The notes: generated from the sequence alone by a model not told the origin. A DNA stretch of 33,460 nt from an uncultured Acidimicrobiales bacterium (GCA_938021675.1 CALIFY010000093.1:1-33460); one strand, 5' to 3'; numbered from the stretch's first letter, positions 8,311 to 15,581 are shown. Program-made: numbers and translations.

Positions 8311-8382
8311 GTAATTTAATTATGTACAGTGCGTATGAAAATCTACAGTGCTTTGACCCTGATTAGCTTTGAGCCTGATTAG
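8311..8382 (-). promoter_or_regulatory. AT-rich spacer with direct repeats between mraZ and rsmH
   Basis: On the plus strand two 16-bp tandem copies differing by one base, CTTTGACCCTGATTAG (8351-8366) and CTTTGAGCCTGATTAG (8367-8382), begin at the mraZ stop codon. Two TACAGTG heptamers (8325-8331, 8344-8350) lie 19 bp apart next to an AT-rich stretch (8311-8324). On the coding (minus) strand the AT-rich part contains CATAAT and TAATTA, which could serve as a -10 for an rsmH promoter, but no good -35 is visible. The rest of the spacer (8099-8310) contains only the non-conserved upstream extension of the rsmH frame and a small GC hairpin near 8212-8236. Confidence 0.4.
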
Positions 8383-8804
8383 AGGCCAAGTCGAGCAACC
8401 GCTTCCGCCAGTTCCTCGGCGGCATCCTCGGTTCCAAAGTCTTCCTGATATGTCTCTGCTGGCCAGATCTCAACTCGGTCATACAGACCGGAGACGACCA
8501 CCTGCGACTCGAAACCGAGCGCATCGAGCAACTCACGGGGAAGCGTGATGCGCCCTGCGGCATCGAGCTTGACCTCCCGCACGCTGTTCATCAGCTTGCG
8601 GAAGACCCTCATCGATATACGAGATGCGGCTGATTCCGCCTTCCATTTCTCGGCGACGACTCGAAACTCGTCGGCGCTCCAGAGTCCAAGACACCCGTCG
8701 AGCTGGGTGATGTAGCCGCGCTCGGCAACGAAGGCCCGAAAAGGCGAGGGAAGCACGACCCGGCCCTTGTCATCGAGCGCATGCTCGTACTGTCCGACAA
8801 ACAC
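8379..8804 (-). CDS. mraZ: Transcriptional regulator MraZ
   Basis: MraZ is a double AbrB-like (SpoVT-like) fold DNA-binding protein encoded at the head of dcw clusters that represses its own promoter. The 141-residue product has both conserved DxxxR motifs: DDKGRVVLP (D11-R15) and LDAAGRITLP (D81-R85), each opening one half of the internal duplication, and ends in an acidic helix. The frame is open up to 8933, but the family start is M-F-V-G-x-Y. The GTG at 8804 gives exactly that and is preceded by AGGTGA at a good ribosome-binding distance. Length matches the family. TGGG boxes at the expected 10-bp period lie about 95-130 bp upstream, supporting autoregulation. Confidence 0.95.
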   Translation of the reverse strand: MFVGQYEHALDDKGRVVLPSPFRAFVAERGYITQLDGCLGLWSADEFRVVAEKWKAESAASRISMRVFRKLMNSVREVKLDAAGRITLPRELLDALGFESQVVVSGLYDRVEIWPAETYQEDFGTEDAAEELAEAVARLGL

Positions 8805-8898
8805 TGGTTCACCTCGTTTCTCCTTGTCGTAAAGCCCATGAGCGCTCTCAACGCTGCGTATTGCGGCTAGCTGTTTTCCGAACTTCGTGGGCCCGTCT

Positions 8899-8932
8899 CC
8901 CACTGCGTGCCAAAGTAACCCACTTCCCCCCA
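8899..8932 (-). promoter_or_regulatory. MraZ operator: TGGG boxes in 10-bp phase
   Basis: On the minus strand TGGG occurs at plus coordinates 8929-8932, 8919-8922 and 8899-8902, with TGGC at the intermediate position 8909-8912. All four are exactly 10 bp apart. Direct TGGGN repeats separated by 5 bp are the established binding site of MraZ at its own promoter in Escherichia coli. A further TGGG at 8941-8944 is 12 bp away and out of phase. The position about 95-130 bp before the mraZ GTG fits an autoregulatory operator. Confidence 0.75.
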
Positions 8933-8981
8933 CCCCGCAACCCAGCCCGACACCAGGAGCGGTTAACGAATCACGGAAAGC

Positions 8982-8997
8982 GAGAACAGGCGTTCGA
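8982..8997 (-). promoter_or_regulatory. Possible LexA (SOS) box upstream of mraZ
   Basis: The minus strand reads TCGAAC-GCCT-GTTCTC. This contains the perfect core GAAC-N4-GTTC and matches the known actinobacterial/Gram-positive LexA consensus TCGAAC-N4-GTTCGA at 10 of 12 fixed positions. It lies about 180 bp before the mraZ start, within the only region that can hold the cluster promoter. A core of this size is expected by chance about once per 65 kb, so the location is the main support. Confidence 0.35.
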
Positions 8998-9172
8998 AAT
9001 TACAGGGACGTAACGAATGTGGGGGCTGGACCCACAGTGAGAGAAACCCCAGTAAACGACAGCGTTTTGGCCCCTCACGAGCTCCCCGGCCGACCGATCG
9101 GATCCCTGCAAAAACAGCGGTGGGACAGAGTGGGGGGTAATTTTCCTTGTTTGGCTCGCTAGAACCGGATGG

Positions 9173-9913
9173 GTGCACGCCCCACCGCCACACCCCTCCC
9201 GGTCCGCCAATGGCTGGTCGGTCTGGAACAGCACCGGCCTGGCCGGCCCATTTCATTCCGCTACCCCACATCCAGATGTCCCGATCACCCCAGAGGTTTG
9301 GGTTCACCGAGTCCACACCCCGGCGTTGGTGCTTGGAAGCACCCAGTCGGAAGAGCTGATCGATACCGCGACGGCCGCCGCCGACGGGGTCGAGGTCTGT
9401 CGCCGTCGCTCCGGCGGCGGTCTGGTTTACATAGATCCAGCCACCGACTGTTGGATAGATCTGATCATTCCGCCCTCATCGCCGTGGTGGGATGCCGACC
9501 TCGGTCGCAGCTTCCACCGTGTGGGAGAACAGTGGGCCGCAGTGCTCTCCGCGTTCCAACCTCCAGAAATGACGGATCGACCGGTAGTACACCGCTCCCC
9601 CGACCGACCAGCATCCAGGCGATTCTGGTGTTTCGCCGGCGTTGGTCATGGCGAGATCACCATCGACGGCGCCAAAGTCGTTGGCTTGTCACAGCGGCGG
9701 ACCCGACACTGGATCCGGATACAAACCATCGTGGCCGGCTCTTGGCCGACCGAACGCCTCCGCCGCTACGTGACGGCGACCGACACCACCACCGGCCAGG
9801 AGCTGTCGAACCACGATCCCGGTCGTGTCTCGGCCGGTCTGCCCCCCTCGTTTGGCTCACCGGCCCCAGACGAACTCGCAACACGGTTCCTCGCCACACT
9901 CCCTCCACCATGA
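9173..9913 (+). CDS. Lipoate-protein ligase A-like (biotin/lipoate ligase family)
   Basis: The 246-residue product resembles the LplA/LipB/BirA catalytic fold, which activates lipoate or a related acyl group and transfers it to a lysine of a carrier protein such as a 2-oxoacid dehydrogenase E2 or GcvH. Key features are CRRRSGGGLVYID (76-88), matching the RRxSGGG substrate loop, and GEITIDGAKVVGLSQRR (160-176), matching the segment with the conserved lysine (K168). It lacks the C-terminal accessory domain of E. coli LplA, as do many bacterial short forms, some of which are octanoyltransferases. The GTG at 9173 is the first start in frame and has no clear ribosome-binding site, so the true N-terminus is uncertain. 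It is divergent from mraZ. Confidence 0.75.
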   Translation: MHAPPPHPSRSANGWSVWNSTGLAGPFHSATPHPDVPITPEVWVHRVHTPALVLGSTQSEELIDTATAAADGVEVCRRRSGGGLVYIDPATDCWIDLIIPPSSPWWDADLGRSFHRVGEQWAAVLSAFQPPEMTDRPVVHRSPDRPASRRFWCFAGVGHGEITIDGAKVVGLSQRRTRHWIRIQTIVAGSWPTERLRRYVTATDTTTGQELSNHDPGRVSAGLPPSFGSPAPDELATRFLATLPPP

Positions 9914-10000
9914 GGGTTGGGAGGCTCGATCTTGAGACACAGGCCCGATCGCGAGAGAATCGAACTCTCTTCAACCCAGGGGGTGGGTTACTATCTGGCA

Positions 10001-10501
10001 ATGTCTCGGGCGTTGGTGCTGAATGCGACGTATGAGCCAATCGGGGTCGTCTCTGGCCGTCGAGCCATGATCCTGGCACTGGCCAAAAAGGTCGACGTGC
10101 TGGCCGAGACCGGCGCGACCCTCACCTCGTCGCACCTCAACGTGCCCGTCCCCTCAGTCGTACGGCTCCGCTACTACGTCAAGGTGCCGTACAAACGGAC
10201 TGCGCCGTTGAGCAGACGAGCGGTATTTGCCCGCGACCAGGGAAAATGCCAGTACTGCGGTAAATCGGCCGAAAGTATCGACCACGTCGTACCTCGCTCG
10301 CGAGGTGGCGACCACTCGTGGGACAACGTCGTCGCTTGCTGCCGCCGGTGCAACACCTACAAGAGTGACCGACTTCTGGAAGAGACCTCGCTCAGCCTTT
10401 CCATCACACCAGCCGCGCCAACCCAGTATGTCTGGGTGAAAGTGGCGGCCGGCACCGTTCCGTCGGCCTGGACGCCATACCTGGAACAGAGCGCAGCCTG
10501 A
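10001..10501 (+). CDS. HNH endonuclease family protein
   Basis: The 166-residue product starts MSRALVLNATYEPIGVVS, a pattern common to a widespread actinobacterial and cyanobacterial HNH family. The nuclease module has a zinc pair CQYC (83-86), the catalytic DH (94-95) in SIDHVVPRSRGG, the central asparagine in WDNVV (N109) and a second cysteine cluster CCRRC (113-117). The fold implies metal-dependent DNA cleavage, but no biological role is established for this family to my knowledge and no methylase or restriction partner is nearby. The frame is open from 9917, but the ATG at 10001 gives the conserved N-terminus. A G-rich stretch lies 15-20 bp upstream, a poor ribosome-binding site. Confidence 0.85.
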   Translation: MSRALVLNATYEPIGVVSGRRAMILALAKKVDVLAETGATLTSSHLNVPVPSVVRLRYYVKVPYKRTAPLSRRAVFARDQGKCQYCGKSAESIDHVVPRSRGGDHSWDNVVACCRRCNTYKSDRLLEETSLSLSITPAAPTQYVWVKVAAGTVPSAWTPYLEQSAA

Positions 10502-10590
10502 AATGCCCGCCGAGATCGGTTTGGCGTCCACCGCCTTCGGTGCCCTAACGTTACCGGCGCGTCACAACAGCCCATAGACGCCAGTGTCAA

Positions 10591-10695
10591 GATTCGATAA
10601 CAAGACCCAGAATCTAGATTCGATATCCAAGTTCGATACCCAGCTTCCATATGCAAAACTCGATATCGAAATCCAATTATCGAGTTCAATATCGA
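10591..10695. promoter_or_regulatory. AT-rich array of TTCGATA repeats with a 9-bp dyad
   Basis: TTCGATA occurs at 10593-10599, 10619-10625 and 10632-10638, then TCGATATCGA at 10660-10669 and TATCGA at 10678-10683 and 10690-10695. The spacings are near multiples of 13 bp, and from 10591 the sequence can be laid out as about eight degenerate 13-mers. Within it AACTCGATA (10657-10665), 12 bp, then TATCGAGTT (10678-10686) is a perfect inverted repeat. The array ends about 36 bp before the acyl-CoA dehydrogenase ATG, which fits an operator, though a decayed small satellite is also possible. The spacer 10502-10590 holds a short hairpin (CACCG-CCTT-CGGTG, 10529-10542) just after the HNH gene. Confidence 0.55.
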
Positions 10696-10731
10696 GGCCA
10701 ACCGATCCAGGCCAATATAAGGACCGAGCCG

Positions 10732-11982
10732 ATGCGACCAACGTATGACGAAGCTGCTGAATCGTTTCGCGAGAAAATTCAAGCTTTTCTCGCTGAACAT
10801 CTTCCATCGGGCTGGACGGGAATCGGTGCTCTCGATCGCGATGCCGCCTCTGCATTCACCGCCGGATGGCGAGAAGTTCTGCGAGACAATCAGCTTCTGG
10901 CCGCATCATGGCCAACCGAGTACGGTGGCGCCGGTCTCACCCCGCTCGAATCGGTCATCATGGCCGAGGAGTTCGAGAAAGCCGGTGTTCCCACCGGAGG
11001 AAGCAACGACGTATTCAGCATTCAGATGGTCGGCAACACCATCATCCAGTGGGGTACCGAAGAGCAGAAGCAGCACTTCTTACCCCGAATTATCTCTGGC
11101 CAGGACGTTTGGTGTCAGGGCTATTCTGAGCCAAATGCTGGATCCGACCTTGCAAACCTCGGCTGCCGAGCACAACTCGATGGCGACGAGTGGGTAATAA
11201 ACGGTCAGAAGATCTGGACGTCGGCCGGGCATCTGGCCAACTGGATCTTCGTCCTTACCCGCACAGAACCCGAAGCACCAAAACATCGAGGCATCACCTT
11301 CCTCCTCTGCCCAATGGAACAAGCCGGCGTCGAGGTCCGACCGATCACGATGCTCAACGGTGAATCGGATTTCAACGAGATCTTCCTCACAGACGCACGG
11401 ACCCCGAAGGAACATGTCGTCGGCGAAATCAACGGCGGCTGGGCCGTCGCCATGACCCTTCTCGGGTACGAACGCGGGGAGTCGGCCGCTACGACCCCGG
11501 TCCAGTACCGAGGTGAGCTCGACCGGTTGGTCGAGTTGGCGAGAGAACGGGGTAAGAGCGACGATCCATCGATCCGCCAACGCCTGATGTGGTGCTACTC
11601 GAAAGTTGAAATCATGCGCTATCTCGGAATGCGAACCCTGACCAAGTTCCTTGCCGGTGAACAGCCCGGTCCGGATGCATCGACGTTCAAACTTTTCTGG
11701 TCCGAATACCACAAAGCCTCCACCGAACTGGCGATCGACATTCTCGGTCCTGACGCAATGCATATCGTCGGCAAACTCCCGTCGAGCGCATTCGCCACCG
11801 ACGGCCCCGGCGCTCCGAACGACTCCGGTAGTTGGGTCGGAACCTTCATGACCGCACGAGCCGGTACGATCTACGCCGGGACCAGCCAGGTACAACGAAA
11901 CATCATCGGCGAAATGGTCCTCGGGCTACCGAAAGAACCTCGCAGTACTAGCGGGTCGTGGAAAGAGGGAGCAACATCGTGA
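10732..11982 (+). CDS. Acyl-CoA dehydrogenase family protein
   Basis: This FAD enzyme family oxidises acyl-CoA thioesters to trans-2-enoyl-CoA and passes electrons to ETF. The 416-residue product has the usual order: an N-terminal helical domain with ASWPTEYGGAGL, the flavin/substrate segment WCQGYSEPNAGSDLANL, the middle beta domain (INGQKIWTSAGHLANWIFVLTRT), and a C-terminal helical domain ending IYAGTSQVQRNIIGEMVLGLP. In the short/medium-chain enzymes the catalytic glutamate lies in YEGTS; here it is Ala, as in actinobacterial FadE-like paralogues with GG or AG there, so the base must lie elsewhere or the substrate class differs. The frame is open from 10651, but AAGGA (10719-10723) lies 8 bp before the ATG at 10732. 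It overlaps the next ORF by 4 bp. Confidence 0.92.
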   Translation: MRPTYDEAAESFREKIQAFLAEHLPSGWTGIGALDRDAASAFTAGWREVLRDNQLLAASWPTEYGGAGLTPLESVIMAEEFEKAGVPTGGSNDVFSIQMVGNTIIQWGTEEQKQHFLPRIISGQDVWCQGYSEPNAGSDLANLGCRAQLDGDEWVINGQKIWTSAGHLANWIFVLTRTEPEAPKHRGITFLLCPMEQAGVEVRPITMLNGESDFNEIFLTDARTPKEHVVGEINGGWAVAMTLLGYERGESAATTPVQYRGELDRLVELARERGKSDDPSIRQRLMWCYSKVEIMRYLGMRTLTKFLAGEQPGPDASTFKLFWSEYHKASTELAIDILGPDAMHIVGKLPSSAFATDGPGAPNDSGSWVGTFMTARAGTIYAGTSQVQRNIIGEMVLGLPKEPRSTSGSWKEGATS

Positions 11983-12227
11983 CCGCCGCCCTTCGTGCCG
12001 TGCTAGCGGTAGCAGGTCGACCAGATCTCTGGCCGACCGCCTTCGGCGCCGCCCGATCTCTCGCCCCAAATCACTGGTGGCGGCGCGCTCCCTACCTCCC
12101 ACTCCCCGATCGCCGATGGCTCCGGTTTCGATTGGTGACTGCCTATGGCGGAACAGGCTCACTGACCGACGGAAACTTCGACCCAGGTGACATGATCACC
12201 TGGCTTGAATGGCGCAAGAACTGGTGA
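11979..12227 (+). CDS. Small basic conserved-looking protein coupled to acyl-CoA dehydrogenase
   Basis: An 82-residue product starting at a GTG that overlaps the acyl-CoA dehydrogenase stop (GTGA), with AGAGGGAG about 10 bp upstream. It is rich in Trp, Arg and Pro: WPTAFGAARSLAP, then WWRRAPYLPLPDRRWLRFR, then an acidic end DPGDMITWLEWRKNW. It has no signal peptide or long hydrophobic helix. It resembles short uncharacterised actinobacterial proteins I remember with the pattern WWRRxPxLPxPD..YLxFRxxTAYGG; I cannot name a family. Coupling suggests coordinated expression with the dehydrogenase. No function is proposed. Confidence 0.7.
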   Translation: MTAALRAVLAVAGRPDLWPTAFGAARSLAPNHWWRRAPYLPLPDRRWLRFRLVTAYGGTGSLTDGNFDPGDMITWLEWRKNW

Positions 12228-12309
12228 ACACCGACGAAACGTTAAAAACGATCGGTCACCGCGAAACGACATCGCCATGCCGAACTTCGTCAACCATCGG
12301 TTTCGGCCG

Positions 12310-13209
12310 CTATTCGCCGGCGATGATCCCGATGGGACGACCGAGAGACCGAAAGCCGACCGCGGCGGCGCCGATCAACGGTCCAGCATCTCCACAGCCG
12401 GCAGGCTCGATCCGCGTGCCTCGACTAAAATCGAGCCGGCAAATCCGATCGACCTCGGCCTGGGCGGCAGCAAAAAACGGCTCGCCAAAACCGAGCGCCA
12501 CCGAACCGGCCACCAGTACCAGCCCAAGATCCAAAAGATTGGCAACCGAACCGGCCGCCTGTCCGACAAAGGCACCGGTGGCGGCCACGACCGAGGTAGA
12601 CGCCTCGGCGGCCGGGCGATTGGTGTGAGCGGCGATGGCGGTTCCCGACGCTTCGGCTTCCAATACACCGGCCACGTGGCGGGGCAACGTTCTCCCAGGG
12701 CAGGCCACGACCATCTGACCGATGTGCCCGGCGTTTCCGGTTGCACCATCGAGCAGCACACCACCGGACACGATGCCGCCGCCAACACCGGTCGACACCA
12801 CCATGGCCAAAAAGTCAGCGACACCAACCGCGGCACCAACCCACCCCTCAGCGAGGGCCAACGCTTTGGCGTCGTTGTCGACACGGGTAGGGAGCCCTGT
12901 CCACCGAGACAGTCGTTCGGCGAGCGGGAACGATCGCCACCCAGGAATGTTCAGCGGCGAGACCAGCGCCCCGTGAGATGACATCGGCCCGCCACAACCG
13001 ACCCCACAAACCGAAAAACGCTCGAACGAAGAAAAACGATCGACAAGCGAGGTCAACCGTTCGAACAACACGTCTTCGGGGGCATCGGGCGGGGTCGCTT
13101 CGACGGCCCGGTCGAGCAGCCGACCGTCGGCATCCACCACGCCAACGGCTAGTTTCGTGCCACCGATGTCGACAGCAAGAGCCAGATTGCTTGGGGAAGT
13201 CGGACCCAT
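12310..13209 (-). CDS. ROK-family sugar kinase-like protein lacking the zinc motif
   Basis: The 299-residue product has the ROK/ASKHA fold: phosphate loop AVDIGGTKLAVGVVD (12-26), GVGCGGPM (69-76), the catalytic-aspartate motif VDNDAKALALAEG (110-122), the second phosphate loop STGVGGGIVSGG (139-150) and the adenosine-region LVLVAGSVALGFG near the C-terminus. ROK kinases such as glucokinase normally have ExGH followed by CxCGxxGCxE, binding sugar and zinc. Here the first is HIGQ (162-165), and the cysteine motif is replaced by CPGRTLPRHVAGVLEAEASG (170-189) with one cysteine. Sugar kinase activity is therefore plausible but zinc binding is not. The ATG at 13209 is preferred to 13305 because the extension is not ROK-like. 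It is transcribed away from moxR. Confidence 0.85.
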   Translation of the reverse strand: MGPTSPSNLALAVDIGGTKLAVGVVDADGRLLDRAVEATPPDAPEDVLFERLTSLVDRFSSFERFSVCGVGCGGPMSSHGALVSPLNIPGWRSFPLAERLSRWTGLPTRVDNDAKALALAEGWVGAAVGVADFLAMVVSTGVGGGIVSGGVLLDGATGNAGHIGQMVVACPGRTLPRHVAGVLEAEASGTAIAAHTNRPAAEASTSVVAATGAFVGQAAGSVANLLDLGLVLVAGSVALGFGEPFFAAAQAEVDRICRLDFSRGTRIEPAGCGDAGPLIGAAAVGFRSLGRPIGIIAGE

Positions 13210-13304
13210 CGGGCCAGACCGTAGCCGATCGGTGTGTTTGCGGTAGTGACTCGTCTGTGGCTCCAACCAAGAACCTCCCAACGGAGAACTCCCTTTGCAC
13301 CCCA

Positions 13305-13344
13305 TTGACCGATAACCTCAGTTTAGTGACGTTGCACACGGAGG
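13305..13344 (+). promoter_or_regulatory. Possible promoter and ribosome-binding site of the moxR operon
   Basis: In the 145-bp divergent spacer (13210-13354), TTGACC at 13305-13310 matches the -35 consensus in five of six positions, but no good -10 lies 16-18 bp downstream; TTTAGT (13322-13327) is too close. GGAGG at 13340-13344 and AAGGA just before the GTG at 13355 are good ribosome-binding candidates. Confidence 0.3.
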
Positions 13345-13354
13345 ATCTCAAGGA

Positions 13355-14338
13355 GTGAGCACCACAGAAGCCCCAGCGTTTGATGAGACGAGGGCATACC
13401 AGTTCGCGACGGCCTTCAACGCCATCCGGGACAACATGCAGCACGTCATCCGCGGCAAGCAGAGCGTGGTCGAGATGACGCTGCTGTGCTTGTTGTCCGG
13501 CGGGCATCTGCTCGTCGAAGACGTTCCCGGTGTCGGAAAAACGCTTCTGGCCAAGGCACTCGGTGGCTCTATCGGGGCCAAGATCGGCCGTATCCAGTTT
13601 ACGCCCGACCTTCTGCCGGCAGATGTCACCGGCGTCAGCGTTTGGAACCGAAATACCGCATCGTTCGAGTTTCGTCGTGGCCCGGTCTTCACCGAGTTGG
13701 TGCTGGCAGACGAAATTAACCGCGCCTCGCCGAAGACGCAGTCGGCGCTCCTCGAATCTATGGCTGAGGCCCAGGTAACGGTCGACGGCGTAACCCACAG
13801 CCTCAGCACGCCGTTCATGGTGCTGGCTACACAAAACCCAATCGAACAAGAGGGCACCTATCCCCTGCCCGAGGCTCAGCTCGACCGTTTTCTGATGAGA
13901 ATCTCGGTGGGGTATCCGGACCGGGCAGACGAGCTGCTCATCCTCGAAACACATGAGACCGACGGGATCGTCGATCGTCTCCAACCGGTGGCGAACCTGC
14001 AGGATGTCATCGCCATGTGCCACATGGTGACCGCGGTGCAAATCGCCCCAGAGCTTCGCCTCTACCTGATCGACCTGGCAGCGGCGACCCGTGCCCATCC
14101 AGCCGTTGCGCTTGGGATGTCGCCTCGCGGCACTCTCAGCCTCCAACGGGTGGCCCGGTCTCGAGCGGCCGCTCAAGGCCGCGTGTACGTCACCGACGAC
14201 GACATCAAGTCGGTCGCCACCGCCGTCATCGCTCATCGCATGATCTTGCGACCCGAAGCCCTGCTCCAGGGCACGACGGCACCGGCGGTCGTCGCCGACG
14301 TTCTTCGGGCTGTGCCGGTTCCTTACGATAGGGTCTGA
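13355..14338 (+). CDS. MoxR-family AAA+ ATPase
   Basis: MoxR AAA+ proteins are cytoplasmic ATPases thought to act as chaperones or activators of partner proteins encoded beside them. The 327-residue product has Walker A (LLVEDVPGVGKTLLAKAL, GVGKT at 59-63), Walker B with the catalytic pair (VLADEINRASPKTQSALLE, D119-E120), the sensor-1 region ATQNPIEQEGTYPLPEAQLDRF characteristic of MoxR, and the C-terminal lid (LGMSPRGTLSLQRVARSRA). The start is a GTG at 13355 with GGAGG 10 bp upstream. It heads the common moxR / DUF58 / transglutaminase set, separated from the DUF58 gene by 70 bp. Confidence 0.95.
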   Translation: MSTTEAPAFDETRAYQFATAFNAIRDNMQHVIRGKQSVVEMTLLCLLSGGHLLVEDVPGVGKTLLAKALGGSIGAKIGRIQFTPDLLPADVTGVSVWNRNTASFEFRRGPVFTELVLADEINRASPKTQSALLESMAEAQVTVDGVTHSLSTPFMVLATQNPIEQEGTYPLPEAQLDRFLMRISVGYPDRADELLILETHETDGIVDRLQPVANLQDVIAMCHMVTAVQIAPELRLYLIDLAAATRAHPAVALGMSPRGTLSLQRVARSRAAAQGRVYVTDDDIKSVATAVIAHRMILRPEALLQGTTAPAVVADVLRAVPVPYDRV

Positions 14339-14408
14339 CCGCTTCGTGATCACGTCTCGTCTGCGGACCGACCGGCGTACCGATCGACCGGGAACCGAAG
14401 GCCCCTAG

Positions 14409-15581
14409 ATGCGACCGACCCGCGCCGGACTGGGCGTTGCATTCGTCGGGCTTGCGACCGGTATCGCCGGTCGCATGCTCGGCATCATCGAGTTGTACCT
14501 CCTGGCGGCGATGGCTGTCGGAGCGGTGATCCTCGCTGCAATCTATACCGCGTCGACCCGCCTTGATCTGTCGATCAGCCGAGTCGCAAGCCCAGCACGG
14601 CTGCGGGCTGGTGCTCCGGCCCGCATCGACCTCGCCATCAGGAACAACGCTCGTCGTCAAACACCGGTGCTCTCTGCCCATGACCAAGTCCAAGGAGGTC
14701 GGGGGGCATCGGTGCTTTTGGCTCCGCTCGTCGGTAACCGGGGTGAGGCCCGAATCGCCTATCGGCTCCCCACTCACCGACGGGGCCGGCTCACGGTCGG
14801 ACCGCTCGATCTGTCGCTGGGCGACCCTCTAGGTCTAACCCGAACCCAGCTACGGGCCGCAGAGGTCACCAATCTCATGGTCCATCCCCGATTGATCGAA
14901 CTGGCGCCGCTGGTGGCCATCGCCGGCCATGATCCAACCGCAGACCAGCAACCGATTCGGGCCATCGCCAACGCCGGCGATGAGTTCTTTGCGCTCCGCC
15001 CTTATGTCGTCGGCGACGAGCTGAAGCGCGTGAATTGGCGAGCATCGTCACGCCTTGACGACGAATTGGTGGTCCGTCAGGAGGAACGACCGAAAACCGG
15101 CCGGGTCACCGTCGTGCTCGATCGCCGGGACGACGTCTACGACGACGACGGCTTCGAGCGGGCCGTATCGGCCGCGCTCAGCGCGCTCCACGCCGGATTC
15201 CGGGGCGGCGATGCCTTGCGATTCGTGACCACCGCGGGCCCTGCGGTGTCCGACATCAGAACCCGATCCGAGCTTGATGCGGTGGACGAGCAGCTGGCGT
15301 TAATCGAGACCGTTCAGCGGGCGTCGCTGATCCGCAGTCTTGAAGAGCTGTCTCGGGTGAGTCGCGGCGGTAGCTTGGTCATCGTCACTGGTGCCGCCAG
15401 CGAAAAAACCCTGCCCGTCATAGCCGGTGCGAAGAAGGCCTTCGGATTGGTCATCGTCGTCGCTTGTCAACGGTCGCCCGAAGGCAATTACCGTTGGGCC
15501 ATGACCTACGATGGGTCAACCAACTTCACCGAAGAATGGCGGGTTGCGGTCTCTGGGGCGGGAGCGCATCTGAAACTATAA
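14409..15581 (+). CDS. DUF58 domain-containing membrane protein
   Basis: The 390-residue product has two N-terminal membrane segments (about 8-21 and 25-46), an extracytoplasmic-type beta region with RNNARRQTPVL, then the DUF58 core FALRPYVVGDELKRVNWRAS (split around 194-213) with SSRLDDELVVRQEE, and a VWA-like C-terminal half (VTVVLDRRDDVYDDDGFE). DUF58 proteins occur with MoxR ATPases across bacteria; their biochemical role is not established. The ATG at 14409 follows the conserved order and precedes the transglutaminase gene by 50 bp, so all three are probably co-transcribed. Confidence 0.92.
   Translation: MRPTRAGLGVAFVGLATGIAGRMLGIIELYLLAAMAVGAVILAAIYTASTRLDLSISRVASPARLRAGAPARIDLAIRNNARRQTPVLSAHDQVQGGRGASVLLAPLVGNRGEARIAYRLPTHRRGRLTVGPLDLSLGDPLGLTRTQLRAAEVTNLMVHPRLIELAPLVAIAGHDPTADQQPIRAIANAGDEFFALRPYVVGDELKRVNWRASSRLDDELVVRQEERPKTGRVTVVLDRRDDVYDDDGFERAVSAALSALHAGFRGGDALRFVTTAGPAVSDIRTRSELDAVDEQLALIETVQRASLIRSLEELSRVSRGGSLVIVTGAASEKTLPVIAGAKKAFGLVIVVACQRSPEGNYRWAMTYDGSTNFTEEWRVAVSGAGAHLKL

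Larger units (their letters stand above)
8805..9172. other. Divergent intergenic region between mraZ and the lipoate-ligase-like gene
   Basis: This 368-bp stretch has no credible gene. It must contain the dcw promoter (leftward) and probably that of the rightward gene at 9173. It holds the phased MraZ-type boxes (8899-8932) and a GAAC-N4-GTTC palindrome (8984-8995). I see no convincing -35/-10 pair for either direction; on the minus strand TAATTT (8998-9003) and TTAACC (about 8962-8967) are only weak -10 candidates. Between 9010 and 9172 I see several G-runs but nothing I can name. Confidence 0.5.

Noticed and set aside
10591-10695. A CRISPR array
   Set aside because: Repeats are only 7-13 bp, degenerate and in both orientations, with no uniform spacers and no cas genes nearby.
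11080-11895. A 271-codon minus-strand frame opposite the acyl-CoA dehydrogenase
   Set aside because: It is a GC-rich shadow frame; the plus strand has all acyl-CoA dehydrogenase motifs and a good ribosome-binding site.
12640-12720. A frameshift destroying the ROK zinc motif
   Set aside because: The other frames at this place do not restore CxCGxxGC, and the downstream ROK sequence continues normally in the same frame.
12848-14353. A 501-codon minus-strand frame opposite moxR
   Set aside because: The plus strand encodes a complete MoxR ATPase with Walker A, Walker B and sensor motifs; the antisense frame has no recognisable domain.
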